From positions 27,854-91,853 of the forward strand of contig MCFE01000340.1 of NCBI GenBank assembly GCA_002104905.1: a stretch of DNA of 64,000 bases. Reading direction: 5' to 3'. Numbering within the stretch: the stretch's first letter is position 1; the number at the start of each line of letters is the position of its first letter. The notes beneath the pieces are model-generated. The model saw nothing but the letters and a program-made list of their open reading frames with translations, did no database searches and was not told where the DNA came from. Below, piece after piece: positions 47,838 to 56,760 of the stretch. The DNA is from Basidiobolus meristosporus CBS 931.73 (lineage: Eukaryota > Basidiobolomycota > Basidiobolomycetes > Basidiobolales > Basidiobolaceae). The position numbers were made by a program, and so were the translations under genes.

Positions 47838-49800
47838 CTACTGCGCATACTCCTTTGCGGTGGCAAGGATAACCTCCCCGATGTTTTTCCTTAACGCCAA
47901 GGCTTCCGCTGGCCCTGGCCACACGTTAGGATCCGATTTCTGCGCCTTGATGCAAGCATGGGTAGAATGGGGTGCTCAGATGCTACGGGATTGCAGGTAA
48001 ACCTCACCTGACAGATGCTATAAAACCGGCTTGGATCCTTCAGGAATGTCTGGGCATAGCAGAGAAGATGGACTCCACAGTCCACAAAGTTCATCTGCTT
48101 CGGAGTCTCGGTGCGGTCCGGAAATTAGCAATCAAGTAGAGCGAAGCGAGCAATAGAAAAGTAGTTACCGCGACTGTTCGCCTGGAAATCTTGTTGTGCG
48201 GTTCACGTGCATACCTCAGGCGCGCCTCTGTTCTGAGATACTCCTCCAATTGATTGCATAGTTTAGTGTAGCTCCGCTTGGGCATCGAGTCGAAGATAAA
48301 GACCCAGGGCATCCTAGCAATCAAAGCGAATGTTAGAGGGGTGGGGCATAGAGGTAACGTCCGCTACAAACGATCCAGGGTTGTCTTGGTCGATGGCCTC
48401 AGTCGCGTTGTCAAGCTTTTCGAATAGCTTGCTGGCGTTACATATCAATGCCAATAGCCAATGTAGTCTTGGAAACTATACTTTTATGATCCATTTCATT
48501 GAAAATCGAGTGAACTTGGCTGCTTACTCCTTGTTGATTGGTATGAATACGAATTGCTTTTCAAAAATGTTCACATCCATGGTCCATCGACGCAGCTTGG
48601 CCTCAGTACATTTGCTAAGATGGAGAGCATTAGGAGGTAGCATTTGAAGAGTAGGTCTTGAGACGGGTACCTTGTTGTCGTATCAATGACGAGGCTGTAA
48701 AAGAAGGGGCTGAAGATGTGGACTTTGCTGGCTAATACAGGATCCGTTTCATGCAACTTTGCATAGAGGAGCCTTCAAGGCAAGAGGTCAATGCATGGCT
48801 ATTTTTGAGGACGGTAGGCAGCAACCCACCTCAAAAAGAATTCAATCACATTGTCGTTCAACATCTCGTTTTCTTGGACGCGTCGAAGGTCATTCAAAGT
48901 CACTGTAACCCCGCCAATTTGGTGAAAGGGATAGCTGAACAAGCTGAAATTGAAAGACCTGCATCAAAACCAATAGTAGTACTCACGTCTGCCGTAGAAG
49001 AAATATTACACAGTACTCTCGGTCGCCTGCGTGGTCGTGGTATTGTGCTTGACTGGGATTGCAGTGTTGGTCTCAGCCCGTGCACTCCTGCCAGTTCAGG
49101 TCAACAGGTGAGTGGCGGTATCAATGGACGCCCTGTTCGGGTGCATACTTTGCTGGAGGGGGTTGCTCACACGGCGGAATCTTTAACTTTATGATGTTTC
49201 TACCTCTAGGATTGCATTCTTCGGCTGAGCGTTTACCGACATCACACATGAAAGGCTAGCGGGTTACCTTCTAAACACTTCAATTTCATTGATCTGATAA
49301 ATCACCTCGCATGTAGGGATCAGTTGAAGGTCATCGGAGCTGTTCACGCGGTTTACCAGGTTAGCAATGTAGGTGGATCTGGCCGATGAAGAAAGCAATT
49401 GCCAACCGAGTGATCGTCACTTTCTTCGACTCGCACCAATTCACAAATTGCCCCATGTACGGTCGTAAGTGTCGCCCGTAGCAGCAATGCAGTTGTATTG
49501 CTGTACTCCTCGTACCCATGGACTGGGTATAAGCCGCCTTGAAAATCACAAATGAAAATGCTGATTGCGCTGAGCTCTACCAAGGCAGTTTGGTAAAGTT
49601 GGTTTTCGAAAGAATTTAAAGGCTAAGAACTCAACTGGGATGTACACTTGAAGTTCTCTGAGAGAAATGCGACCTCTATCCTCCTGAGTTGTATCGCATA
49701 CGTCTATTTGGAGATCACCATCTGGTTTGGTAAATGTGATTTCCCTCAAAACTATATCCCACAGGATATCCAGTGGTCTCATTAATTTCGTGCGCAATAG
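47838..49800 (-). CDS. Ulp2/SENP6-7-like SUMO protease (C48), many short exons
   Basis: Catalytic exons (minus), read from splice signals: 48943-48830, 48772-48671, 48614-48528, 48467-48372, 48313-48169, 48106-48008 and 47939-47838; phases agree. The chain reads YPFHQIGGVTVTLNDL, then ENEMLNDNVIEFFLR, VHIFSPFFYS and FVFIPINKE. Catalytic residues follow in order: His in HWLLALICN (exon 48467), Asp in WVFIFDSM, Gln in TPKQMNF, and Cys in DCGVHLL. It ends ALRKNIGEVILATAKEYAQ. The enzyme cleaves SUMO from proteins or trims poly-SUMO chains in the nucleus. Upstream coding pieces run to about 49800 (SDDLQLIPTCEVIYQINEIE near 49260-49340; DLQIDVCDTTQEDRGRISLR near 49640-49710), probably an N-terminal PH-like part. 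Those exon limits and the start codon are not resolved. Confidence 0.82.
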
Positions 49801-51357
49801 ATTCTGAAGTGAATCAGTAGCCCCCTATGAAAGAATTGGTGTCTAGAATGCTCGACTACAGAGGTACACGGCCAAAGGCAGTTTACCGTAAGCTGCTTGT
49901 TGAACATTGTCAAATGGATTTCGGTTTCGTCTACACTTTCTAGAAAGATTCGAAACATGAGATTACTCGATTGATAAGAGCCTTACTTGCTCATTCTACT
50001 TCGTTTCAATGAGTTTTCGGTCGAACTAGATACACTTGGTGATATCTGCTTGTTTCCGATCCTCAGAACTATCTACTTGGTAAGTATACATATTCGTATG
50101 TGTATACAGCGGTGCTGGCCTCACCCAAATCTCCTGAATAATCGGTCAGACAATAGGGAGAGATGTACAACTTTGAGGAGGTTCTCATGGTTTCAATAAG
50201 GTTTGAACTCTAGAAAAGCCAGGCTCAACTGGTGCCCTGAATATAAAACCTGCTTGAGTATTCACATACCAATGCAATTCGCATCTTGGGGCTTTTAGCT
50301 ACCAAGCGTCAGCAGCCACGAGTACTTTATATCTGGGCCATCAAGAAGTTTATCAATTGCTTAGTCATAGTGCTCTTCCAATGTAATACGCCACTATAAG
50401 CCACACATTCTTTCAAATGCAAGCCAAGCCCTAACATCACGAACAAATACAGTGCTACCGTATAGCTCGTAATGTATTAGATTTAACTTTTGATAGTGTG
50501 ATGTGTATAGCCTAACTGCTACTCTCCTAGAGTGCTGCGCTAACACTGAACGGATGTCATCAGATCAGGAACCGTGGCTAAAGTCCCCTACATAAAATGT
50601 GTGTACGAAAAGCAGAAATCGGGTCACTCATCAACATAAAATTCCATGTAAGCCCTTTTGTGGTTTCTGGCTGGAGCACAGTATAGATGCTTTAGCAGCT
50701 AGGATGATTCAAGCATAATATCGGAACAGCAGCAGCTACGAGAACTATTCATGCAGGTAACAAATAACATGTAATATAAAGAGTTGGTATCTAAATAATG
50801 ATCATATTGGCATACGGCTTGGGGTAACTTGGCTATGATATCATTTTGCGGGCAAGGTAGAGGCTGAGTATTAGCAGGTTTATGCTTATTTGGTGTTTTT
50901 GTCCAAGTGGGATGAAGACACTTCTTACACCTTGGGTCTGTAGATATAAATTAATTTGTTTATATCCTATCTGGAGACTTGCAGGGCATATATTTCATTC
51001 AAAGCTATACAAAAATATCCATTTAACTACTGCTACTATGGTTACCTGATGTTTTATATTCTGTGTTTTCATCTAAATGTTCCATTTACCTAGTCATTTT
51101 GCTCATAGCTTACAAGCTTACTAGGGCTAGGGGAGGGGACATTCACTAGAAGTTGTAATAATTATTTCCATAACTCAGTATACAGCAACCAAGTTCTATA
51201 TGAGTAGCTTTTTAACTGGGGGATTAGTGTATGGTGTAGGTGTTTTAGTAAGGACTAGGAAAAGGTTAGAAGAACAGGGGGTCTGGGGGATGCAGTCCCC
51301 TAGAGAAGAGAAAAGCAGGGGGTTTGGGAGGATACAGTCCCCCATACTGCTCCCATA
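49801..51357. other. Spacer upstream of the SUMO protease
   Basis: The left end may contain further 5' exons and the promoter of the minus-strand protease gene. Beyond about 50200 the sequence becomes AT-rich, with no gene or clear repeat end. A short tandem similarity is seen at about 51275-51350 (GGGGGTCTGGGGGATGCAGTC and a second near-copy). Confidence 0.35.
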
Positions 51358-51701
51358 TGTTGCAATATTCTGAGAAGTATTTGAAGTGATCTGGAGAACT
51401 AGTGGACTTACATGTTATTCACTTGTTGATTTATAGATCAAAAGTATGGTATTTATACTTTTGATAAAGTAGAGCAAATAAATGTGTAGTGTCTGTTAAG
51501 GAAGGTCCCAAAAGTACATATGCAGAGTTTGGGTCTTTTGGACAACTTTAAGAAAGATCATAATCTTGGTACCTGGCAATTTTGTGAAAATATTCTGAGT
51601 AAATTGCAACAAGAAATTTGGTTAGGAAAGAATGCTGATCACGGAATAAGATGTAAGTGACTAAATTAGCATGAATATTTTGGTGACAACTTAATAATAC
51701 A
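51358..51701 (-). repeat. Copia LTR, copy 1
   Basis: 344 bases, TGTTGCAATATTCTG to TTAATAATACA. On the minus strand it is preceded by a polypurine-like GAGTGGGAGTGT. It aligns in order with the LTR at 52087-52432, including GGTATTTATACTTT and GAAGGTCCC blocks. The internal region next to it (51702-52086) is too decayed to read. Confidence 0.65.
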
Positions 51702-52086
51702 ACACTCCCACTCTACATAATATTCATGAGTAATAAATACATATTGTGAGTGTGCAATCTGTAATAAAGCAAATAAAATTTAACTGTGTTGCATACTGGA
51801 CTGATATATTATCCAATGATATATGCATTTGTGCTCTACTTAATTGAACAAGTAAGTTGGGATTCAAAGTGCATACCTACTTAATAGTATGCCTAAAAAT
51901 CAGAATGATCTGATCTAAAATACTAGTTATCATCTTCAATTGATTGCATAGGCTTGAATAATAACCTGGGTGTGGTTGTTAGATGATAATAGTAATAGAT
52001 AGTCTCAGGGCTCTCCAATGCTTGGTATTTAAGCAAAATTGACCTAATTTTGCTTAAGTTAAGGGTTTGTTATTTATGGCAGATCT

Positions 52087-52607
52087 TGTTGTAAGAGTCT
52101 TGGAGATATTGAAAGTGAGTGGGAGAACAAGTAGATTATGTGGTTTTCACTTTATGATTAATTGAATGTAAAAGTAGTATTTATACCCTTACCTAGTCTT
52201 GGTATTACAGACAAGTAGAACAGGTTAAGGAAGGTCCCAAGAACATGTGTGCAGAGTTTGGGGCTGTTTGGACAACTTTGAGATTTTTCATTTGCTGGGT
52301 AGCTGGTATTTTGGTGAAAATATTCTAAGTAAATCCCAACAAGGAATTTGGTCAGTATTCCCAAGGATTTGAAGGTAATGAACTAAGAAACTAAATTAGG
52401 TGAATATTTAGGTGGAATTACAAATTTTTACAATACTCCCACTCAGCTAAATGCTCATACTGACAAGTCCTAATTTTGACCAAAGATATTCAAGCTTGTC
52501 TCTTGCTAATGGCTTGGTAAATATGTCAGCAATCATATCATCTGAAGGACATAAAGCCTAAGCTAACTAAGTTATTCTCTATAGCTTCATGTAAGAATCA
52601 AAGCTCA
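52087..52607 (-). mobile_element. Ty1/copia 3' end: RNase H tail and LTR
   Basis: Reading from 52607 on the minus strand, the C-terminus of copia pol is visible (SDDMIADIFTKPLARDKLEY, then LWSKLGLVSM) up to a stop near 52455. A polypurine tract (GAGTGGGAGTATTG) follows, then a 346-base LTR (52087-52432) running TGTAAAAATTTG to CTTACAACA on that strand. The rest of pol is missing: at 52608 the sequence switches to the telomeric LINE array. Confidence 0.8.
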
Positions 52608-52989
52608 TCAGGGGTAAATATAGAATTCAGGGGTTTTGGGGGAAGTACAAATTGTAGATGTTTCTGATCAATATAATCCAAGACTGGAACCCAGCCTGGG
52701 ATTAGGTGTAGTAGCAAAGGTGTGTGGACTTGTAAGTAGCTCTGCCACATAGATCTTAGATGGTCCTGTGCCAGTAGTCTTGTTTTCTCAGCTTTTTGAA
52801 GTTTTGAAGCAAGCTCTGTTACTACAGCAGAGCCAAGCAGGGTGTGCCAGCAAGAAGATTTTCAAGAGGAGTTAGATTTAAGCCATTGTTTGATAGAGGG
52901 GTTATGTGCTTTCTGAAGTTTCACTAGGAAGGAAGCACAGAGATAGACCATTTGGATTTGGTATGAGTAGAACCCAAAGGCTCCATTAG
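52608..52989 (-). pseudogene. LINE family A fragment (ORF2 C-terminus)
   Basis: Nearly identical to 56830-57212 of the large family A copy, from the CTCATCAGGGGTAAATAT block to the GAACCCAAAGGCTCC block. Its 5' end (right) joins TTAGGGTTAGGGGG directly. Its 3' end (left) is lost at the junction with the copia relic. This is the innermost recognisable member of the telomeric array. Confidence 0.85.
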
Positions 52990-53001
52990 TTAGGGTTAGG
53001 G

Positions 53002-53390
53002 GGAGGAAAGTCACCAAGTGGTGAAATCTTTATTTACTTATGACAAGTATCTAAAGAAGCCAAGTTAATCTGAAGTTATTCCTAGAAAGCTAGGTCTGAG
53101 AGATATCTTCCTGGTAAGCCAGGTCTGAGAGTTGAGAAGCTGAGTGGTACTATATTTCCTAGTTAGCTAAGTCTGAGAGTGGTTTCCTGGAAAGCTAGGC
53201 ATGAGAAGTGAGAATCTGAATATATCTGAACTAAGTTATACTGGTTTGCAGTTGCTGAATTGTGACCAGAATGGCCAGTGGACTGGGGGAACTGAGAGGA
53301 ATTTCTGGGCAATCACTGGCCAAATTTACTAGGCAAATCTGGCCAATTAGCATTTCCAGGATTTCAGCCAATCAGAGCCTGTACTTTGGG
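53002..53390 (-). mobile_element. Short non-coding telomeric element (SINE-like), copy 1
   Basis: A 389-base element with no open frame lies between TTAGGG units at 52990-53003 and 53391-53397. Its 3' tail is that of the LINEs (GGAGGAAAGTCACC, TGGTGAAATCTTTATTT and AAAGAAGCC on the plus strand). Near the tail are four imperfect repeats, each able to fold: CCTAGAAAGCTAGG (53081), CCTGGTAAGCCAGG (53110), CCTAGTTAGCTAAG (53158) and CCTGGAAAGCTAGG (53186), most followed by TCTGAGAG. It presumably uses the LINE reverse transcriptase. Confidence 0.7.
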
Positions 53391-53429
53391 TTAGGGGGGC
53401 AGTCACTCAGGGGAAGGAAAGGGTTAGGG
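53391..53429 (+). repeat. Interstitial telomeric repeats around a tiny 3'-tail relic
   Basis: TTAGGG-type units at both ends enclose about 27 bases (GCAGTCACTCAGGGGAAGG region) resembling the GACAGTCACCAACAGG tail of family B. Confidence 0.5.
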
Positions 53430-54314
53430 GAGGGAAAGTCACCAAGGTAGGTGAAATCTTTATTTGATTGCAGACAAGTCTAACTACAAATAAAGAAGCC
53501 AGCTGGGAATAGAAGATTCCCAAAGTAAACACTAAGTTGAATATGAATAAATCTAAGCTAAAGTTAAGGCAGTATCCCAGAGTACACTGGAGTTCAGGTA
53601 CATGGGGGAGTGAAGTAGATAAGCTTGAGAGATATAATAATCTTTGAGGAAGTGGGTAACAGCAGGTGAAGGGGAGCTTTTGATAAGTGAAGTGAATCTT
53701 GAGAGCAGAGATTCCTCTAATGAGAAGGTCTTGTAAACTGGAGAATCAGGAAACTCTTTAAAGGCATGGTCAGTAGGTTCAAGTAAAACTGGTCAGAGAC
53801 ATTTTGAGAGAACACTTTAGCAATACTTTTGTCAAGTACTACCTCCAGAGTGTGATTGTTGATAAATCTCATGTTAACAATCTTCGATAAATTGTAACCT
53901 TGTTGCTTGAGATACATCCTATGCTCAGATATAGGAATGAACTCCACATTGGCAAAGTAGCAGACAGCCCAGTCAGTAGCAGGAGGCAAATCAGAAGTAG
54001 CAGGAAACTTTCTTTTAGTCTTGGGAGGAGCAGTAGGATGTCTTGAGGAAGCAGGAACAGACTTTTTGACAGCTTCAGAGTAGGAAGAGTGAGCGGGAGC
54101 AGATGATTCTTGGGGAGTCTTGTTGACAGGAACAGCTGGCAGAGAGACAATAGATTCTTGCAGATCAGAGAAGGCAGAAAACAGCTTTTGAACTTGTTTC
54201 TTGAGTAAAGCATTTTCAGCTTCAACAAGTGCAAGCCTTTCCTCAAGGAAGGAAATCTGAAGGGAATGGAGTGAAGGCATAAGAAATAAGAAGAAGAGGG
54301 TTGGATGGGGTGGG
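53430..54314 (-). mobile_element. ORF1-only LINE derivative
   Basis: An 885-base element with telomeric sequence at both ends (TTAGGG 53424-53429 and 54315-54320). It has a 5' leader of about 34 bases, ORF1 (54280-53717) and the common 3' tail, but no ORF2. Its tail is closest to that of family A. It looks like a non-autonomous deletion derivative. Confidence 0.75.
53717..54280 (-). CDS. LINE ORF1 protein, shortened
   Basis: 187 residues starting at an ATG about 34 bases inside the element. The N-terminal coiled coil (FLEERLALVEAENALLKKQV) suits trimerisation of ORF1 proteins. A basic S/P linker follows, then a folded region near 105-165 (YFANVEFIPISEH, LSKIVNMRFINNHTLEVVLD) that matches the ORF1 of the family A copy (YFANVPWTTIS, SKIVNL, LEMIVD). 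The C-terminus diverges abruptly after about residue 170, where the internal deletion apparently joined new sequence. An RNA-binding chaperone role is inferred from LINE ORF1 proteins in general. Confidence 0.7.
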   Translation of the reverse strand: MPSLHSLQISFLEERLALVEAENALLKKQVQKLFSAFSDLQESIVSLPAVPVNKTPQESSAPAHSSYSEAVKKSVPASSRHPTAPPKTKRKFPATSDLPPATDWAVCYFANVEFIPISEHRMYLKQQGYNLSKIVNMRFINNHTLEVVLDKSIAKVFSQNVSDQFYLNLLTMPLKSFLILQFTRPSH

Positions 54315-54320
54315 TTAGGG

Positions 54321-54541
54321 GAGGAAAGTCACCAAGTGTGAAATCTTATACTTATGACAAGTATCTAAGAAGCAAGTAATCTGAAGTTATCTAGAAAGCT
54401 AGGTCTGAGAGATATCTTCCTGGTAAGCCAGGTATGAGAGTTGAGAGGCTGAGTGGTACTGTATTCTAGTTAGCTAGGTCTGAGAGAGGTTCTGGAAGCA
54501 GGCTGAGAAGTGAGAATGATATATCTGAGCTTAGTTATAGG
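54321..54541 (-). mobile_element. Short non-coding telomeric element, copy 2
   Basis: It corresponds to the inner 260 bases of copy 1, with the same hairpin repeats (54390, 54419, 54466) and the same tail. It is flanked by TTAGGG at 54315 and 54543. It differs from copy 1 mostly by shortened homopolymer runs (for example CTTTATTT to CTTAT, AAAG to AAG, CCA to CA). Confidence 0.7.
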
Positions 54542-54548
54542 GTTAGGG

Positions 54549-56672
54549 GGGAGACAGTCACCAACAGGTGAAATCTTTATTTCAGTTGAAACAAAGAAGC
54601 CAGCGCTACTGTTGTAGCTTTGATACAAGAGTGTGTAGCTGAGGGGAATTTGTAGGTAAGTTAATAAGAAGTGATGATAGTTCTTCAGTGCTCAAGACAC
54701 TGTTCAGTGGGAAGGGGGGTAGCAAGAGAGGTAAGAATGACTTGTGAACAACATTAATGAGGGGAATGTGATAAGGATTGATATTCATCATAAAGGGAGT
54801 GTGCTGCTGCAGATATTGCTGCCAAAGGTCTGTCAAGTACTTCAGGTAGGCCAGCTTGGGTTTTTCTGACTGCAGAATAATATGCAGCAAACTTCTTGAC
54901 TTCAGGATCTCCAAGTATAGTTCTCCAGCAGGAGTCAGGTGTTGTGTGGTGTGTTCTCTTCCAGGCCTTAATCAGTGGGTTGTTGCAGTTGTGAAGTCTG
55001 AGGTATAATCTGGTTCTAAGGTAGAGAAGTCTGATCTCTATAGGGCATAAACCCAAAAGCACCAAGAATAGCATGTCTGTAGGGGCATTCAGGCAAATGA
55101 GGCACCAAGGAGGTAATGCACCATACTGCAAACTTGTCAAGCTTAGTGCAGTCTCTAGAAGTAAGAGAGAGAAGTGGTAAGCCAAATTCCAGGACAGGGA
55201 AGACAAACTGCTTGAGTAGAAGGAGGCAGCTGGGAGCTGAAGTTGTAGGAGGAGTAACAGCCAGTAGCTTGTGGAGTGCCTGTCTTGCCAGGATAATTCT
55301 CTTCTTCAGGTGTGCTCCAGAGTCTAGTCCAGTAGGAAGGAAAGGAAAGCCAAGATATGTAGCAGAAACCTGAGCAGGTAGAGTGGAGTTCTCCAAGTTG
55401 ATGGGAGAGCCCAAAGGTACTGTCTTTGCAATGGAAAGCTGGAGATTATTCTTCTGCAGATACTGGTGGATGGTCTGGGAGTCTTGTTGCACATTGGAGG
55501 AGGATATTCTGATGTCATCAGCAAAGAGAGTAACCAGGCAGTCAGCTGAGAGTCTTGGGAAATCATTCAGGAAGATGGCAAACAGTATAGGACCAAGCAC
55601 AGAGCCTTGAACCACTCCATTAGGAACTGAGAACACAGCTGATTGCTCACTTGGGTGCAGAATTCTTGCTTGTGGATCCAGAAACAGAGACCTGACAAGG
55701 AGGGTGAGAGAGGTACTGGAGAAGCATTGCAACTTGGACCAAAGCAGATTTCTGTCAACTGAATCAAAGGCCTTAGTAATATCAAACAGAACAGAGGGAT
55801 ACTTGCACTGGAGAGAGTGATCTTGGCTAAGTATGACTGCATATTCCAAGGAGAGGCCAGGAACAAAGCCAAACTGTGCAGGATGAAACTTGAGGGAGTC
55901 AGAGTAGAGCTCCTGAGCAAGCAGAAGCTCAAACACCTTTCTGCAGGTGGGCAGCAGAGATATTGGCCTGTAGGAGCTAGGATCCAGGTGCTTTCCTTTA
56001 CCCTTGTACAGTGGCAGAACATTTGCAAAGGACCATTCCTCAGGAGTAGAAAGCTGGGCTGAGCATTGCTGAAACAGTGGAAGCAGAAGTGCAGACATGG
56101 CCTTGGTACTAGTCTTCAGAAGCTCATAAGAGATTGTGTCCACACCTGGAGCAGTAGAGTTGGGAAGCCTCTTGAGCACATTATGGATTCTCCTTTGATC
56201 AAGTGCAAGTGGGATGGGCAGAGTCTTGAAGTCAGGATGAAAGCCAGGAGTTGAGTACTGCTTGTAGAGAAGAAGATGTTAGCCAGCTGTTCTGTTGAAG
56301 GTAACTTCCTGGAAGAGGGCCTCATTGCCCTGTAGAGTCTTGATACTGTTCTTGTTATAGAGTTGGAAGATTGCAGAGGCAAGAACTCATAATATGATCC
56401 CAGAGCTGAGTATAGAGTGTGGTAATTGCCTTGAGTGGTGTATTGCTGTCAGGAGGAGTTCTCTGTTTTTGGGTTAGGAAACTCAGTAGCTTTGTTGCAG
56501 GCTGAAACAATGGATTCCATTTTCTTGAGTAACAGCAGTAGTCTTGATGCAGTGAGAGGAGGCAGACACAAATCAGATGCTTCACAAGAGCAGCATAGTG
56601 AGATCATCAGAGAAGTAGCAAATGCAAGCTTCAAGTAGTTCCAAAGTCTCTCTGATCTGTAGCTTGTAGGTG
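54549..56672 (-). mobile_element. LINE family B, 5'-truncated copy 1
   Basis: Telomeric units bound it (TTAGGG 54543-54548; TTAGGGG 56673-56679). It ends at 54549 with the common 3' tail. It starts (right) inside ORF2 upstream of the reverse transcriptase and carries about 0.5 kb more 5' sequence than copy 2. Confidence 0.85.
54606..56660 (-). pseudogene. Family B ORF2 (reverse transcriptase), frameshifted
   Basis: The intact block 56179-55016 has APGVDTISYELLK, SYRPISLLPTCRKVFE, FDITKAFDSVDR, NGVVQGSVLGP and catalytic FADDIRIS. Two small sequence changes relative to copy 2 break the C-terminal part: GATCTCTATAGGGC against GATCTTAGAGGGC near 55032, and AATAATATGCAG against AATAAATTCAG near 54885. 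Upstream of 56179 (QKQRTPPDSNTPLKAITTLY and related pieces to about 56660) several frames alternate, so that part is also damaged. It is not functional. Confidence 0.85.
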
Positions 56673-56760
56673 TTAGGGGAGGGAAAGTCACCAAGTTGGT
56701 GAAATCTTTATTTGAGTTAAGAACTAATCTAAGTACAAATAAAGAAGCCAATTAAGAGGT

